Shown here piece by piece: positions 34,581 through 43,166 of a DNA stretch of 64,000 bases. The stretch's first letter is position 1, and each line of letters opens with the position of its first letter. Origin of the DNA: Thioclava pacifica DSM 10166. GTDB lineage: Bacteria > Pseudomonadota > Alphaproteobacteria > Rhodobacterales > Rhodobacteraceae. Made by a program: the position numbers and the translations under genes. The notes beneath the pieces were generated by a model. It had not been told where the DNA came from, did no database searches, and saw only the letters and a list, made by a program, of their open reading frames with translations. Location of the stretch: positions 372,001-436,000 of the forward strand of contig NZ_AUND01000001.1 of assembly GCF_000714535.1 (NCBI RefSeq), written 5' to 3'.

Positions 34581-37500
34581 GACCGAGACCGGGCCCGAAA
34601 CGCCCGAAGAGGACGAGATCCACGGCAAGCTCGGGATCGCGGGCGGGCTGACCAAGGCGTTCATCCGCTCCGCACTCACGCCGCTGATGATCCTCGCCGC
34701 TGTTGCGGTGGGTCTCGTGGCGCTGATCTCGCTGCCGCGCGAGGAAGAGCCGCAGATCTCGGTGCCGATGGTGGATATCCATATCCAGGCGCCGGGTCTG
34801 AAGGCGCAGGATGCGATGAAACTCGTGACCGAGCCGATGGAAACCATCGTGCAGGGGATCAACGAGGTCGAGCACGTCTATTCGCGCACGCAGGATGATT
34901 ATTCGCTGGTGATGGCGCGCTTCAAGGTCGGCACCTCTTCGGATGCCGCGATCCTGCGCGTGCATGAAAAAGTCCGTGCCAATATCGACCGTATTCCCAA
35001 GGACATCCCCGATCCGGTGATCGTGGGCCGCGGGATCGACGACGTGGCGATCGTGTCGCTGACCCTGACCGGCAAGAACGGGGCCGATGTCGACAGCAAC
35101 GAACTGACCCGGATCGCGCGCGAGCTTCAGACCGAGGTCACGAAGATCGAGAATGTCGGCCTGACCTATGTGGTGGGCGATGCGACGAGCGAGATCCGGA
35201 TCGAGCCCGACCCGGACAAGCTCGCGCTCTATGGCGTGACGCTGCAACAGCTCTCGAACAAGGTCACTCAAGCGAACCGCGCCTTCAACACCGGCACGAT
35301 CCGGCACGAGGGCAAGCAGATCTCGCTCTCGGCGGGCGAGACGCTGGTGGCGCCAGCGGAGATCGCGGGGCTGCTTCTGACGACGCGTGACAACCGCCCC
35401 GTCTACGTGGCCGATGTCGCGAAGGTCTCCTATGTGCCTGATGCCTCCGATCATATCGTCTCGAACGTGCAGCGCGACGCGGATGGCAAGCTGGAGCGTA
35501 CCCCGGCGGTGACGCTCGCCATCGCCAAGCGGGCAGGCTCGAACGCGGTGGTCGTGGCCGAACAGATCATGCATCGGGTGCACGATCTGCATGGCACGCT
35601 GATCCCCGAAAATGTCGAGGTGAAGGTCACCCGCGACTATGGTGAGACCGCGAACGAGAAGGCCAATGAACTTCTGTTCCACCTTGGCCTCGCGACCGTG
35701 TCGATCATCGGCCTCGTGCTGGTGGCGATCGGCTGGCGCGAATCCATCGTGGTGGCGGTCGTGATCCCGGTGACGATCCTGCTGACGCTCTTTGCGGCCT
35801 ATGTGATGGGCTACACGCTCAACCGGGTGTCGCTCTTCGCGCTGATCTTCGCGATCGGTATTCTCGTCGACGACGCGATCGTGGTGATCGAGAATATCGC
35901 GCGACATTGGGCAATGAAGACGCCCGGCTCGCGTATCACCAAGGCGATCGAGGCTGTGGCCGAAGTGGGCAACCCCACCATCGTCGCGACCCTGACCGTG
36001 GTGGCGGCACTTCTGCCCATGCTCTTCGTGTCGGGGCTGATGGGCCCCTACATGTCGCCGATCCCGGCGGTCGCCTCGGCGGCGATGATCTTCTCCTTCT
36101 TCGTGGCTGTCATCATCACGCCCTGGCTGATGGTGAAGGTCGCGGGCAAGGCGGAGCTGCATGGTCATGGAGAAGATGACGACGCTTATGGCGGGCACAA
36201 TCACGGTGGCAAGCTCGGCGCGCTCTACTCGAAATTCGCGCGTCCGATCCTGAAAACGAAGGGCCGTGCGGGGCTGTTCCTGCTGATCGTGACGGTTCTG
36301 TCCTTCGGTTCGCTGGGGCTGCTCTATACCAAGCACGTCACGGTGAAGCTGCTGCCCTTCGACAACAAGTCCGAGCTTTCGGTGGTGATCGACATGCCCG
36401 CGGGCACCTCTGTCGAGGAGACCGACTCGGTCGCTCAGCAGGTCGCGAGCATCATCACCGAGATGCCCGAAGTGATCTCGGCGCAGACCCATTCCGGGAC
36501 TGCAGCACCGTTTAACTTCAACGGGCTTGTGCGGCACTACTACCTGCGCAGCCAGCCCAATCAGGGCGACGTTGAGATCCAGCTGCTGCCGAAAGGCGAG
36601 CGCGACCGGACCAGCCACGAGATTGCGCTGGAGATCCGCGACAAGATCAAGGCGATCAAGCTGCCCGAGGGCGCAAGCCTGAAGACGGTCGAGCCGCCGC
36701 CCGGCCCGCCGGTGATCGCGACGCTGCTGGCCGAGGTTTACGGGCCGACGCCGGAAGTGCGCCGTGCCGCGGCGCGCCAGATCCAGAAGGCCTTCGAGGA
36801 AGTCCCCTTCATCGTCGACGTGGATAACAGCTTCGGTATCCAGCCCGACAAGCTGCGCGTGACAGTGAATTCGGACGATCTTGAATTCTACTCGGTCTCC
36901 GAGGGCGATGTCTGGGATACGCTGGCGATGCTCAACGGCTCGACCACGGTGGGCTATTCGCATCGTGGCCAGGAGCGCCAGCCGATCCCGATCGTGATGG
37001 AGCGCTCGAAGTCGAACAAGGTGATGAACGAGAGCACGCTCTCGACTCCGATCCCGGCCAACGTTCTGCCCGGCGCGCGCGGCGTGGTGGAACTGGGCGA
37101 CGTGGTGGATGTGAAGAAGGAGAAAGCCTCCTATCCGATCTTCCGCCATAACGGACGCGAGGCCGAGATGGTCACGGCCGAGCTCGCCGGCAAGTTCGAG
37201 GCACCGCTCTACGGCATGCTCGCGGTCGATGACATCATCAACAACATGCAATGGCCCGAGGGTGAGAAGCCCGTGATCTCTCTGCATGGTCAGCCCCAGG
37301 ACGAAAGCCACGTGACGCTTCTTTGGGACGGCGAGTGGGAGGTGACCTGGGTGACCTTCCGCGACATGGGGGCGGCTTTCGCGGTGGCACTTCTGGGGAT
37401 CTATATCCTCGTCGTCGCGCAGTTCGGCTCGTTCCGCCTGCCGCTGGTGATCCTGACGCCGGTGCCGCTGACCTTCCTGGGCATCATGGTGGGGCACTGG

Positions 37501-37827
37501 ATTTTCCACGCGCCCTTCTCGGCCACCTCGATGATCGGTTTCATCGCTCTGGCGGGGATCATCGTGCGCAACTCGATCCTGCTGGTGGATTTCATTCGGC
37601 ACGGGGCGCATGAGGGCAAGGACAAGATCGAGTTGCTGATCGAGGCGGGGGCCATCCGCTTCAAACCGATCCTGCTGACCGCAGTCGCGGCGATGATCGG
37701 CGCGGTGGTGATCTTGGCAGACCCGATCTTCCAGGGCCTCGCGATTTCGCTGCTGTTCGGCCTGCTCAGCTCGACCCTGCTGACGGTGCTGGTGATCCCG
37801 GCGATCTACCGGATCTTCAAGACCTGA
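34570..37827 (+). CDS. RND efflux permease (second system) with a His/Asp-rich linker
   Basis: A 1085-residue AcrB superfamily pump. N-terminal TM1 follows a 25-residue polar leader. The first porter domain leads to TM2-6, with the conserved GILVDDAIVVIENIARH relay segment near residue 440. A cytoplasmic linker at about residues 530-548 reads HGHGEDDDAYGGHNHGG, six-residue-scale clusters of His with Asp, before the second half. The second relay region is FIALAGIIVRNSILLVDF. His-rich linkers can bind divalent metals, but the substrate is unknown; the sequence is not obviously CusA-like. A strong terminator follows the gene. Confidence 0.92.
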   Translation: MSNKTETGPETPEEDEIHGKLGIAGGLTKAFIRSALTPLMILAAVAVGLVALISLPREEEPQISVPMVDIHIQAPGLKAQDAMKLVTEPMETIVQGINEVEHVYSRTQDDYSLVMARFKVGTSSDAAILRVHEKVRANIDRIPKDIPDPVIVGRGIDDVAIVSLTLTGKNGADVDSNELTRIARELQTEVTKIENVGLTYVVGDATSEIRIEPDPDKLALYGVTLQQLSNKVTQANRAFNTGTIRHEGKQISLSAGETLVAPAEIAGLLLTTRDNRPVYVADVAKVSYVPDASDHIVSNVQRDADGKLERTPAVTLAIAKRAGSNAVVVAEQIMHRVHDLHGTLIPENVEVKVTRDYGETANEKANELLFHLGLATVSIIGLVLVAIGWRESIVVAVVIPVTILLTLFAAYVMGYTLNRVSLFALIFAIGILVDDAIVVIENIARHWAMKTPGSRITKAIEAVAEVGNPTIVATLTVVAALLPMLFVSGLMGPYMSPIPAVASAAMIFSFFVAVIITPWLMVKVAGKAELHGHGEDDDAYGGHNHGGKLGALYSKFARPILKTKGRAGLFLLIVTVLSFGSLGLLYTKHVTVKLLPFDNKSELSVVIDMPAGTSVEETDSVAQQVASIITEMPEVISAQTHSGTAAPFNFNGLVRHYYLRSQPNQGDVEIQLLPKGERDRTSHEIALEIRDKIKAIKLPEGASLKTVEPPPGPPVIATLLAEVYGPTPEVRRAAARQIQKAFEEVPFIVDVDNSFGIQPDKLRVTVNSDDLEFYSVSEGDVWDTLAMLNGSTTVGYSHRGQERQPIPIVMERSKSNKVMNESTLSTPIPANVLPGARGVVELGDVVDVKKEKASYPIFRHNGREAEMVTAELAGKFEAPLYGMLAVDDIINNMQWPEGEKPVISLHGQPQDESHVTLLWDGEWEVTWVTFRDMGAAFAVALLGIYILVVAQFGSFRLPLVILTPVPLTFLGIMVGHWIFHAPFSATSMIGFIALAGIIVRNSILLVDFIRHGAHEGKDKIELLIEAGAIRFKPILLTAVAAMIGAVVILADPIFQGLAISLLFGLLSSTLLTVLVIPAIYRIFKT

Positions 37828-37851
37828 TCCAATCAGGTCGTCTGAAACGAA

Positions 37852-37890
37852 AACCGCCCGCGCGAAGACCTCGCGCGGGCGGTTTCTTTT
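37852..37890 (+). terminator. Strong intrinsic terminator after the second RND gene
   Basis: AACCGCCCGCGCGA and TCGCGCGGGCGGTT are perfect 14-base arms with an AGACC loop and a TCTTTT tail. Confidence 0.92.
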
Positions 37891-37999
37891 GCCATCCATC
37901 GGTTGGGTCAATCGCGCCACGCGAGCTATTGCGAAAGCCTATTGCCGAAATCTCGAATAAATTCATTGCATTTGTTCTGAGACGGGATTTCCTGGCGTC

Positions 38000-38941
38000 A
38001 TGGTGAAACTCGTTCTCTTGCACAAGGCGGACTCGATCTACGAGGACGAGCCGGACGTGGTCTATGACTTTCCGAGACCCTATCTGCGTGCGATGCAGGA
38101 GGCTGTCGGAGACTGGGTCGTCTATTACGAGCCTGTCAAAGCCGGGCCGCGGGGATATTTCGCCGTCGCAAAGATTGACAGCGTCATTCCCAAACCGGGG
38201 CCCAAACCGGGGGCTGAGGGGAGATTCCTCGCCTTCATTACGCCTGGAACCTACCTTCCCTTCGACTATGAGGTTCCGCGACTGCAAGGCGGACGCCCGC
38301 TCGAACAGGCACTATGCGAACTCGATGGCAGCCCGAAGAAGGGTGGTGCCGTGCAGCGGGCTGTTCGGCGTCTCCCGGAGGATGAGTTCGCGCGGATCGT
38401 CAATCTCGGTCTGCCGCAGGATCTCGAACGGCAGGAGGCGATGCGTTATGAGGCGGCAAATCCCGGCATGGCGGAAGAGCCTTTGATCTTTGAGCGTCCG
38501 GTGTTGGAAAGGCTCACACGCAGAGCGTATCGGGACGTTGCTTTCCGACGGAAAGTTCGGGATGCCTATGACTACCGCTGTGCCATTTCGGGTTTGCGCT
38601 TGCGCAACGGAGGCGGGCGCCCGGAAGTGCAGGCGGCCCATATCAGGCCGGTGGATCAGAAGGGGAGCGACTCGGTTCGAAACGGGCTCGCATTGTCGGG
38701 TACGCTCCACTGGATGTTCGACCGCGGCCTGATTTCCATCGCGGAAGACTGCGAGACCATCCTCGTGTCGCGCAACAAGGTGCCTGCCGATGTCGTCGAC
38801 AGGCTTATCCGTCCTGATGGAAAACTCCTGAAGCCGACAGACCCTCGTGATCGCCCACATCCCGAGAACCTGCGCTGGCATCGGGAGAACCGATTTGGGC
38901 AGGTGATGGGGGATGAGCCGAACCCATGGGATCGGCTCTGA
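38000..38941 (+). CDS. HNH endonuclease with an unassigned N-terminal domain
   Basis: A 313-residue protein. The C-terminal domain (about residues 180-270) is an HNH nuclease: CAISGLRLRNG, then the catalytic AAHIRPVDQ, then NGLALSGTLHWMFDRGLISI, the pattern seen in COG3440-type predicted restriction endonucleases. Residues 1-100 (VVYDFPRPYLRAMQEAVGDWVVYYEP, then FLAFITPGTYLPFDYEV) are beta-rich and could be a PUA/EVE-like or other modified-base-reading domain. No methyltransferase or second subunit adjoins. Codon choice is less G/C-biased at third positions than its neighbours, and the 70 bases before the ATG are AT-rich, with no good ribosome site, suggesting acquisition by transfer. It ends 7 bases from the convergent soxT stop. 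Confidence 0.75.
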   Translation: MVKLVLLHKADSIYEDEPDVVYDFPRPYLRAMQEAVGDWVVYYEPVKAGPRGYFAVAKIDSVIPKPGPKPGAEGRFLAFITPGTYLPFDYEVPRLQGGRPLEQALCELDGSPKKGGAVQRAVRRLPEDEFARIVNLGLPQDLERQEAMRYEAANPGMAEEPLIFERPVLERLTRRAYRDVAFRRKVRDAYDYRCAISGLRLRNGGGRPEVQAAHIRPVDQKGSDSVRNGLALSGTLHWMFDRGLISIAEDCETILVSRNKVPADVVDRLIRPDGKLLKPTDPRDRPHPENLRWHRENRFGQVMGDEPNPWDRL

Positions 38942-38948
38942 GGTGGAC

Positions 38949-39995
38949 TTATTCCGGCTGGAAGCCGTGGATCAGCTGGCGCAGCCCGATCAGCCCACCG
39001 ATCACGATCGAGGCGAGGGTGACGGGGGCGGAGAAGGCGAGCACCGACATCGCGCTGACGCCCTGACCGATCGAGCAGCCGAGCGCGATCGTGCCGCCAA
39101 TGCCCATCAGAGCCGCGCCACCCACCTGACGGCCAAGCTCGCGCGGGTCTTCGCAGGCTTCCCATTTGAACAGGCCACGAATGAGCGAGCCGAGGAAAGC
39201 TCCGCCCAGCACGCCCGCGACGAGCCCGACCGAGAAGGTGATGCCACCCGCGGTCGAGGTCATGAAATAGAGGATCGTGCGGCCCAGCGGCGCGGTGAAG
39301 GAAGGGGCTTCGACCCCGACCTCGCCCATGCTCTCGGCGTAGATCAGTGAGGTGCCGACGAAGCTCCAGACAATCGCGAGACCCGCGGCGATGCCCCAAG
39401 CCACGCGGCGCTTGTCGGCGCGCAGGGGTTTGTAGCTCAGGCCCCAGGCAAGGAAACCGGCGGCGACGGGCAGGGCAAAGACCAACGGTGGCAGACCGGT
39501 GCGCGCCGAAAGCCAATGCGCGATGCCTTGCGGTGTCTCGGCTGGTTGCTGGTCGAAGATCAGCGTGCGCAGATGGGCGAGCGGACCCGAGAGGGTGACG
39601 AAGGCGAAGATCCCCATCACCACGACCACGACGAGCGCGCGCAGATCGCCGCCGCCGAAACGCACCAGCGCCCCGAAGCCGCAATTGCCCGCCAGCGCCA
39701 TGCCATAGCCGAAGATCAGACCGCCCACGATCGAGGCGAGCGGAGACCATTTAACCGTGTGATAGAAGCTGCGCGTGATCTCGGCATAGCCCAGAGCCTC
39801 GGCGACGAAGGAACCGGTGATCGACACGGCCAGCACGACGCCCCAGAGGCGCAGGCGGCGTTGGTCCTGGCCATAGGCCGCGCTTTCCAGCGCCCCAAGC
39901 GTGCAGAAATCGCCCAATCGCGCTGCGAGGCCCAGAATGCCCCCGCCGATCAGTCCGACCATCGCCGCCCAGGCACCCATCGGAATTTGTTCCAT
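38949..39995 (-). CDS. soxT: YeeE/YedE family transporter associated with sox (SoxT)
   Basis: A 348-residue inner-membrane protein with about nine hydrophobic segments. Three family cysteines are present: Cys31 (GDFCTLG), Cys105 (AGNCGFG) and Cys307 (LGCSIGQG), which in the thiosulfate carrier TsuA line the substrate path; Cys281 is additional. It is therefore a candidate importer of thiosulfate or another sulfur species into the cytoplasm, possibly to supply the signal for SoxR. In Paracoccus pantotrophus soxT adjoins soxR. Here it lies downstream of soxS and soxR on the minus strand and may be cotranscribed with them. Confidence 0.85.
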   Translation of the reverse strand: MEQIPMGAWAAMVGLIGGGILGLAARLGDFCTLGALESAAYGQDQRRLRLWGVVLAVSITGSFVAEALGYAEITRSFYHTVKWSPLASIVGGLIFGYGMALAGNCGFGALVRFGGGDLRALVVVVVMGIFAFVTLSGPLAHLRTLIFDQQPAETPQGIAHWLSARTGLPPLVFALPVAAGFLAWGLSYKPLRADKRRVAWGIAAGLAIVWSFVGTSLIYAESMGEVGVEAPSFTAPLGRTILYFMTSTAGGITFSVGLVAGVLGGAFLGSLIRGLFKWEACEDPRELGRQVGGAALMGIGGTIALGCSIGQGVSAMSVLAFSAPVTLASIVIGGLIGLRQLIHGFQPE

Positions 39996-40040
39996 CGCCG
40001 ACCTCCATTCCAGGCGGCGCAGCCGCCCGGTCGTCTTGCC

Positions 40041-40418
40041 TCAGCGTCGCTCGCTGTTGCAGAACATGTCATAGATCACTTCGACGAGGCGACGCGCGCG
40101 CGGGTCCGAGAGGGTGTAATAGATCGCCTTGCCATCGCGACGGGCGCTCACGAGCCCTTCGAGACGGAGTCGGGCGAGCTGTTGGCTCACCGCCGCCTGA
40201 CGCGATTCGAGGAGATTTTCTAGCTCGGTCACCGATTTCTCGCCCGAGCTGAGATGACACAGGATCATCAGGCGCCCTTCATGGGCGAGTGCCTTCATCA
40301 GATTGGAGGCATCCTGTGCGCGGCCCAGCAATTCTTCGGCATCCATGCGGGCGCATTTCCCATTGGCCGCCGAGGCGGAGGGAGTATCTGCTTGCCCATC
40401 TGGTGCCATATGCCGCAC
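40041..40418 (-). CDS. soxR: ArsR-family sox repressor SoxR (BigR/SqrR-type thiol switch)
   Basis: A 125-residue winged-helix repressor. The ArsR HTH covers about residues 62-92 (SVTELENLLESRQAAVSQQL) and the wing follows. Cys54 (MILCHLSSGE) and Cys120 (YDMFCNSERR) occupy the positions of the two redox cysteines of BigR/SqrR/SoxR sensors, which form a tetrasulfide or disulfide on exposure to reactive sulfur and then release DNA. Cys22 lies in the flexible N-terminus. The start may be Met4 or Met25, as the first 24 residues are low-complexity. It is expected to control the soxSRT and soxVW/soxXYZ promoters. Confidence 0.9.
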   Translation of the reverse strand: MRHMAPDGQADTPSASAANGKCARMDAEELLGRAQDASNLMKALAHEGRLMILCHLSSGEKSVTELENLLESRQAAVSQQLARLRLEGLVSARRDGKAIYYTLSDPRARRLVEVIYDMFCNSERR

Positions 40419-40453
40419 CTCTTCATCCTTCCCTTTTGCCGCGATCCATGCCG

Positions 40454-40501
40454 CCGCCGAATTGATCGAATGACTCAGGCTTTAGCATGGCGATTCGGCG
40501 G
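40454..40501. promoter_or_regulatory. Inverted repeat between soxS and soxR
   Basis: CCGCCGAAT and ATTCGGCGG are perfect 9-base arms with a 30-base loop in the 124-base spacer. It could be a structured leader, a partial terminator of soxS, or a half-site pair. ATTC/GAAT ends echo BigR-type half-sites. Confidence 0.35.
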
Positions 40502-40542
40502 AACATAGTCTCGAGCCTAAAAAAACGTCATGCGACCTTTGT

Positions 40543-41010
40543 CTAGCCATTCGGGTCGGGCAGGTCCGCGCCCGCGTCCTGCAGCGCCTGACCCAGAAGC
40601 CCCCAGAAGAAGTCCTCGCTCGCATAACCTTCGATCCGGTCGATCTCGACCCCGTCGCGCAACAGGATGAAGGTGGGCGTGAAGAGCGGTTTGCCCTTTG
40701 TGATCGTAATGCCTTCAGGGAAAGGCTTGTGCAGGTCGACCCGCTCAAGTGGCGCAACCTGACCCTCGGGCGTTTTGGGGTAGATCGGGCCCAGATCGTG
40801 CTCCCACATGCGGCAATAGACGCAGCCGACCTGTTCGACCATCAGAAGCTTGAATTCGCTTTCGGCCGGGGCGGTTGCGGCGGCCTCGGTGCCTGTCGCG
40901 GTGACCGGCTGTGCCGTCTCCCCGTCAGCCCGTGCGTCGCGGGGCATCCCGCTCAGCCCGACAATCACCGCCGCGGCGGCGAAAATCGTATGCGATACAA
41001 TGCGAGACAT
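40543..41010 (-). CDS. soxS: Periplasmic thioredoxin-like SoxS
   Basis: A 155-residue exported thioredoxin-fold protein. Residues 1-28 are a signal peptide. A low-complexity Ala/Thr/Glu segment follows to about residue 50, then the redox motif Cys63-Val-Tyr-Cys66 (EQVGCVYCRMW) and the cis-Pro region (GKPLFTPTFILLRDG). In Paracoccus pantotrophus SoxS is a periplasmic reductant that keeps SoxYZ active. It is transcribed divergently from soxV across 98 bases and shares that regulatory region. Confidence 0.88.
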   Translation of the reverse strand: MSRIVSHTIFAAAAVIVGLSGMPRDARADGETAQPVTATGTEAAATAPAESEFKLLMVEQVGCVYCRMWEHDLGPIYPKTPEGQVAPLERVDLHKPFPEGITITKGKPLFTPTFILLRDGVEIDRIEGYASEDFFWGLLGQALQDAGADLPDPNG

Positions 41011-41026
41011 TGACGCACCTCCCTTT

Positions 41027-41048
41027 ACATATAAAGATCGTAATGTGT
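41027..41048. promoter_or_regulatory. Candidate SoxR operator in the soxS-soxV spacer
   Basis: ACATAT and ATGTGT form an imperfect inverted repeat with a 10-base spacer, 82 bases before soxV. Related ACATAT elements recur before soxX and soxB. SoxR binding in soxS-soxV and soxW-soxX spacers is known in Paracoccus and Pseudaminobacter. Confidence 0.45.
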
Positions 41049-41108
41049 TTGACGGGGCCGTTCAAGAATTCGGTTGGGAGGCCGGGCTTCGTCGCTTTGG
41101 GAGGTTCC

Positions 41109-41846
41109 ATGCCGATCGATATTACCTATGGCGGTGCATTTTTCGCCGGCCTTTTGTCCTTTCTGACGCCCTGTATCCTTCCGATGGTGCCCTTCTACCT
41201 GTCGTATATGGCGGGGCTGTCAATGTCCGAACTGCGCGGTGATGGCAAGATCGCTCCGGGTGCACAGGCTCGGATGGTGGCATCCTCGGTCGCCTTCGCG
41301 CTTGGCGTGACGACGATTTTCGTGCTGATGGGCATGGGGGCGACAGCGCTCGGGGCGGCTTTCCGTGAATGGATGGGGCCGCTGAGCTGGGTCGCGGCGG
41401 TGATCCTGCTGGTGTTTGGTCTGCATTTCCTCGGCATCATCCGCATTCCGTTCCTCTATCGCGAAGCCCGCATGGAATCGAAGGCGGACCCGACGACCTT
41501 CCTCGGCGCCTATGTGATGGGCCTGGCTTTCGGCTTCGGCTGGACGCCCTGCGTGGGCCCGGCGCTTGCTGCGATCCTGATGGTCGCCTCGGGCATGGGC
41601 GAGATCTCGAAAGGGGGCTTGTTGCTCTTTGCTTACGGGATCGGGATGACGCTGCCTTTCATCATCGCGGCCTTCTTCACTCGCCCCTTCCTCGCCTTCA
41701 TGGCCAAGCATCGCGCAAAGCTCGGCTATGTCGAAAAGGCGATGGGGGTTATGCTGATCCTCTTCGCGGTGCTCATCGTGACCGGTGGGCTGCGCTATAT
41801 CGGCGAGTTTCTGATCAATGTGATGCCCAGCGGGAGCCTGGGCTGA
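41109..41846 (+). CDS. soxV: CcdA-like membrane thiol transporter SoxV
   Basis: A 245-residue membrane protein with six helices of the CcdA/DsbD-beta fold. Cys22 (FLTPCILPMVPF) and Cys148 (GWTPCVGPAL) are the redox pair that pass electrons from cytoplasmic thioredoxin across the membrane. SoxV hands reductant to SoxW (and probably SoxS). The ATG at 41109 is chosen over the much longer open frame because it has GGGAGGTT before it and starts the first helix. soxW follows 17 bases later, so both are cotranscribed. Confidence 0.92.
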   Translation: MPIDITYGGAFFAGLLSFLTPCILPMVPFYLSYMAGLSMSELRGDGKIAPGAQARMVASSVAFALGVTTIFVLMGMGATALGAAFREWMGPLSWVAAVILLVFGLHFLGIIRIPFLYREARMESKADPTTFLGAYVMGLAFGFGWTPCVGPALAAILMVASGMGEISKGGLLLFAYGIGMTLPFIIAAFFTRPFLAFMAKHRAKLGYVEKAMGVMLILFAVLIVTGGLRYIGEFLINVMPSGSLG

Positions 41847-41863
41847 AGCAAGGGAGTAAGATC

Positions 41864-42418
41864 ATGCGTCATTTTCTGACCGCGGCTTTCACCGCTGCGA
41901 TGCTGGCCCTTCCAGTCCATGCCGCCGAGATCGGCGATGACGGGCTGCACAAGGAGCCCTGGTTCCAGGAAACCTTCAAGGACATGTCCGACGACCTCGC
42001 CAGTGCCAATGATGCGGGCAAGCGGTTTCTCGTGATCTGGGAGCAGCGCGGCTGCATCTACTGCAAGAAGATGCATGAGGAAGTCTTCTCCGATCCTGAA
42101 ATCGCGAAATACATCACCGACAACTACTATGTCGTGCAGATGAACCTCTTCGGCGATGTCGAGGTCACCGATTTCGACGGCGAGTCGATGCCCGAAAAGG
42201 ACATGGCGATGAAATGGGGGGTGATGTTCACGCCCACCATGATGTTCTTCCCCGAGGAGGCTGGCGACGAGCCCGCCAACAAGCAGGCGGTCGCGCAGAT
42301 GCCGGGCGCCTTCGGGAAGGGCACGACGATGGCGCTTCTCGAGTGGGTTAAGAATCACGGCTATGAGAGCGGGCAGAACTTCCAGAAATATGTGGCCGAG
42401 AAGGTCATGGCGAAGTGA
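41864..42418 (+). CDS. soxW: Periplasmic thioredoxin SoxW
   Basis: A 184-residue exported thioredoxin-fold protein with a signal peptide ending at about residue 20 (ALPVHA). Its redox site is Cys64-Ile-Tyr-Cys67 (EQRGCIYCKKMHEEVF), with the cis-Pro segment MFTPTMMFF. It receives electrons from SoxV and is thought to reduce periplasmic sox partners. It ends upstream of a hairpin, so soxV and soxW may form their own transcript, separate from soxX onward. Confidence 0.9.
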   Translation: MRHFLTAAFTAAMLALPVHAAEIGDDGLHKEPWFQETFKDMSDDLASANDAGKRFLVIWEQRGCIYCKKMHEEVFSDPEIAKYITDNYYVVQMNLFGDVEVTDFDGESMPEKDMAMKWGVMFTPTMMFFPEEAGDEPANKQAVAQMPGAFGKGTTMALLEWVKNHGYESGQNFQKYVAEKVMAK

Positions 42419-42493
42419 ACGCCAACTTGCCGGTCATGACGTGACTGTGATCGGCTCCTTGCCAGTGCAGAAATCGTGCTGCGAGCGCGAATG

Positions 42494-42520
42494 CCCCTGA
42501 TTTTCCGTGGAAAATCGGGG
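42494..42520 (+). terminator. Hairpin after soxW
   Basis: GATTTTCC-GT-GGAAAATC, extended by CCCC/GGGG with a one-base bulge, gives a stable 12-pair stem. It is followed by a short T-run in GTATACTTTTG. This probably limits soxVW read-through into soxX. Confidence 0.5.
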
Positions 42521-42553
42521 GTATACTTTTGTATGCGTCGATATTTCCCGGCG

Positions 42554-42571
42554 AACATATTGGAAAATATG
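42554..42571. promoter_or_regulatory. Candidate SoxR operator upstream of soxX
   Basis: CATATT-GGAA-AATATG is a perfect palindrome inside an AT-rich tract 82-99 bases before soxX. A second imperfect palindrome, ACTCGCTT/AAGTGAGT, lies at 42609-42626, close to the ribosome site. Confidence 0.55.
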
Positions 42572-42652
42572 CGGTTTTTTGAATTTATGCATTGCGCCAC
42601 TGTGACGCACTCGCTTAAAAGTGAGTCAGGGAGAGAATTTGGGAGGACTTCA

Positions 42653-43132
42653 ATGAACCGCCACGTCGCGTGGGCCGCACTGGCCGCAACCTTCACCGCG
42701 AGCGCCGCATTCGCCGCCGAGACTGCTCCGATGGACGTCAAGTTCGACGATGCCGGCGGTGTCGAGGCATCGCTGACTGGCCAGCCGGGTGACCCTTCGA
42801 AGGGCGCCGAGGTGGCCTCGACGAAGTCGCTGGGCAACTGCGTGTCCTGTCACGTCGTGTCCGCGCTCGACGCTTCGTTCCAGGGCAATATCGGCCCCGA
42901 GCTGAACGGCGCGGGCGATCGCTGGAGCGAAGCACAGCTGCGCGGCATCGTCATTGATGCCAAGCACACGTTCGAAGGCACGGTGATGCCGGGTATGTAC
43001 AAGACCGGCCCGTTCATCCGTCCGGGCGACGGCTACACCGGCAAGGCCGCGCCTGCCGATCTGCCGCCGATCCTGAACGCGCAGCAAGTAGAAGATGTGG
43101 TCGCTTTCTTGATGACGCTCAAGGAAGAGTGA
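42653..43132 (+). CDS. soxX: SoxX, monohaem cytochrome c subunit of SoxXA
   Basis: A 159-residue periplasmic protein with a Sec signal (residues 1-22, ending FAAE). The haem-binding motif is Cys63-Val-Ser-Cys66-His67. A Met axial ligand is probable at GTVMPGM (Met112 or Met115). SoxXA couples thiosulfate to the SoxY cysteine by oxidative disulfide formation. The ATG follows GGGAGGACTTCA. The gene starts the main soxXYZA transcript: the next spacer is only 34 bases. Confidence 0.94.
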   Translation: MNRHVAWAALAATFTASAAFAAETAPMDVKFDDAGGVEASLTGQPGDPSKGAEVASTKSLGNCVSCHVVSALDASFQGNIGPELNGAGDRWSEAQLRGIVIDAKHTFEGTVMPGMYKTGPFIRPGDGYTGKAAPADLPPILNAQQVEDVVAFLMTLKEE

Positions 43133-43166
43133 CCCTGTACGAGAAACCCGAGAGGAGAGACTAGAT

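Noticed and set aside
34543-37920. An 1125-residue open frame antisense to the second RND pump
   Set aside because: Low-complexity Arg/His/Asp-rich translation with no domain; it mirrors the pump gene's codon bias.
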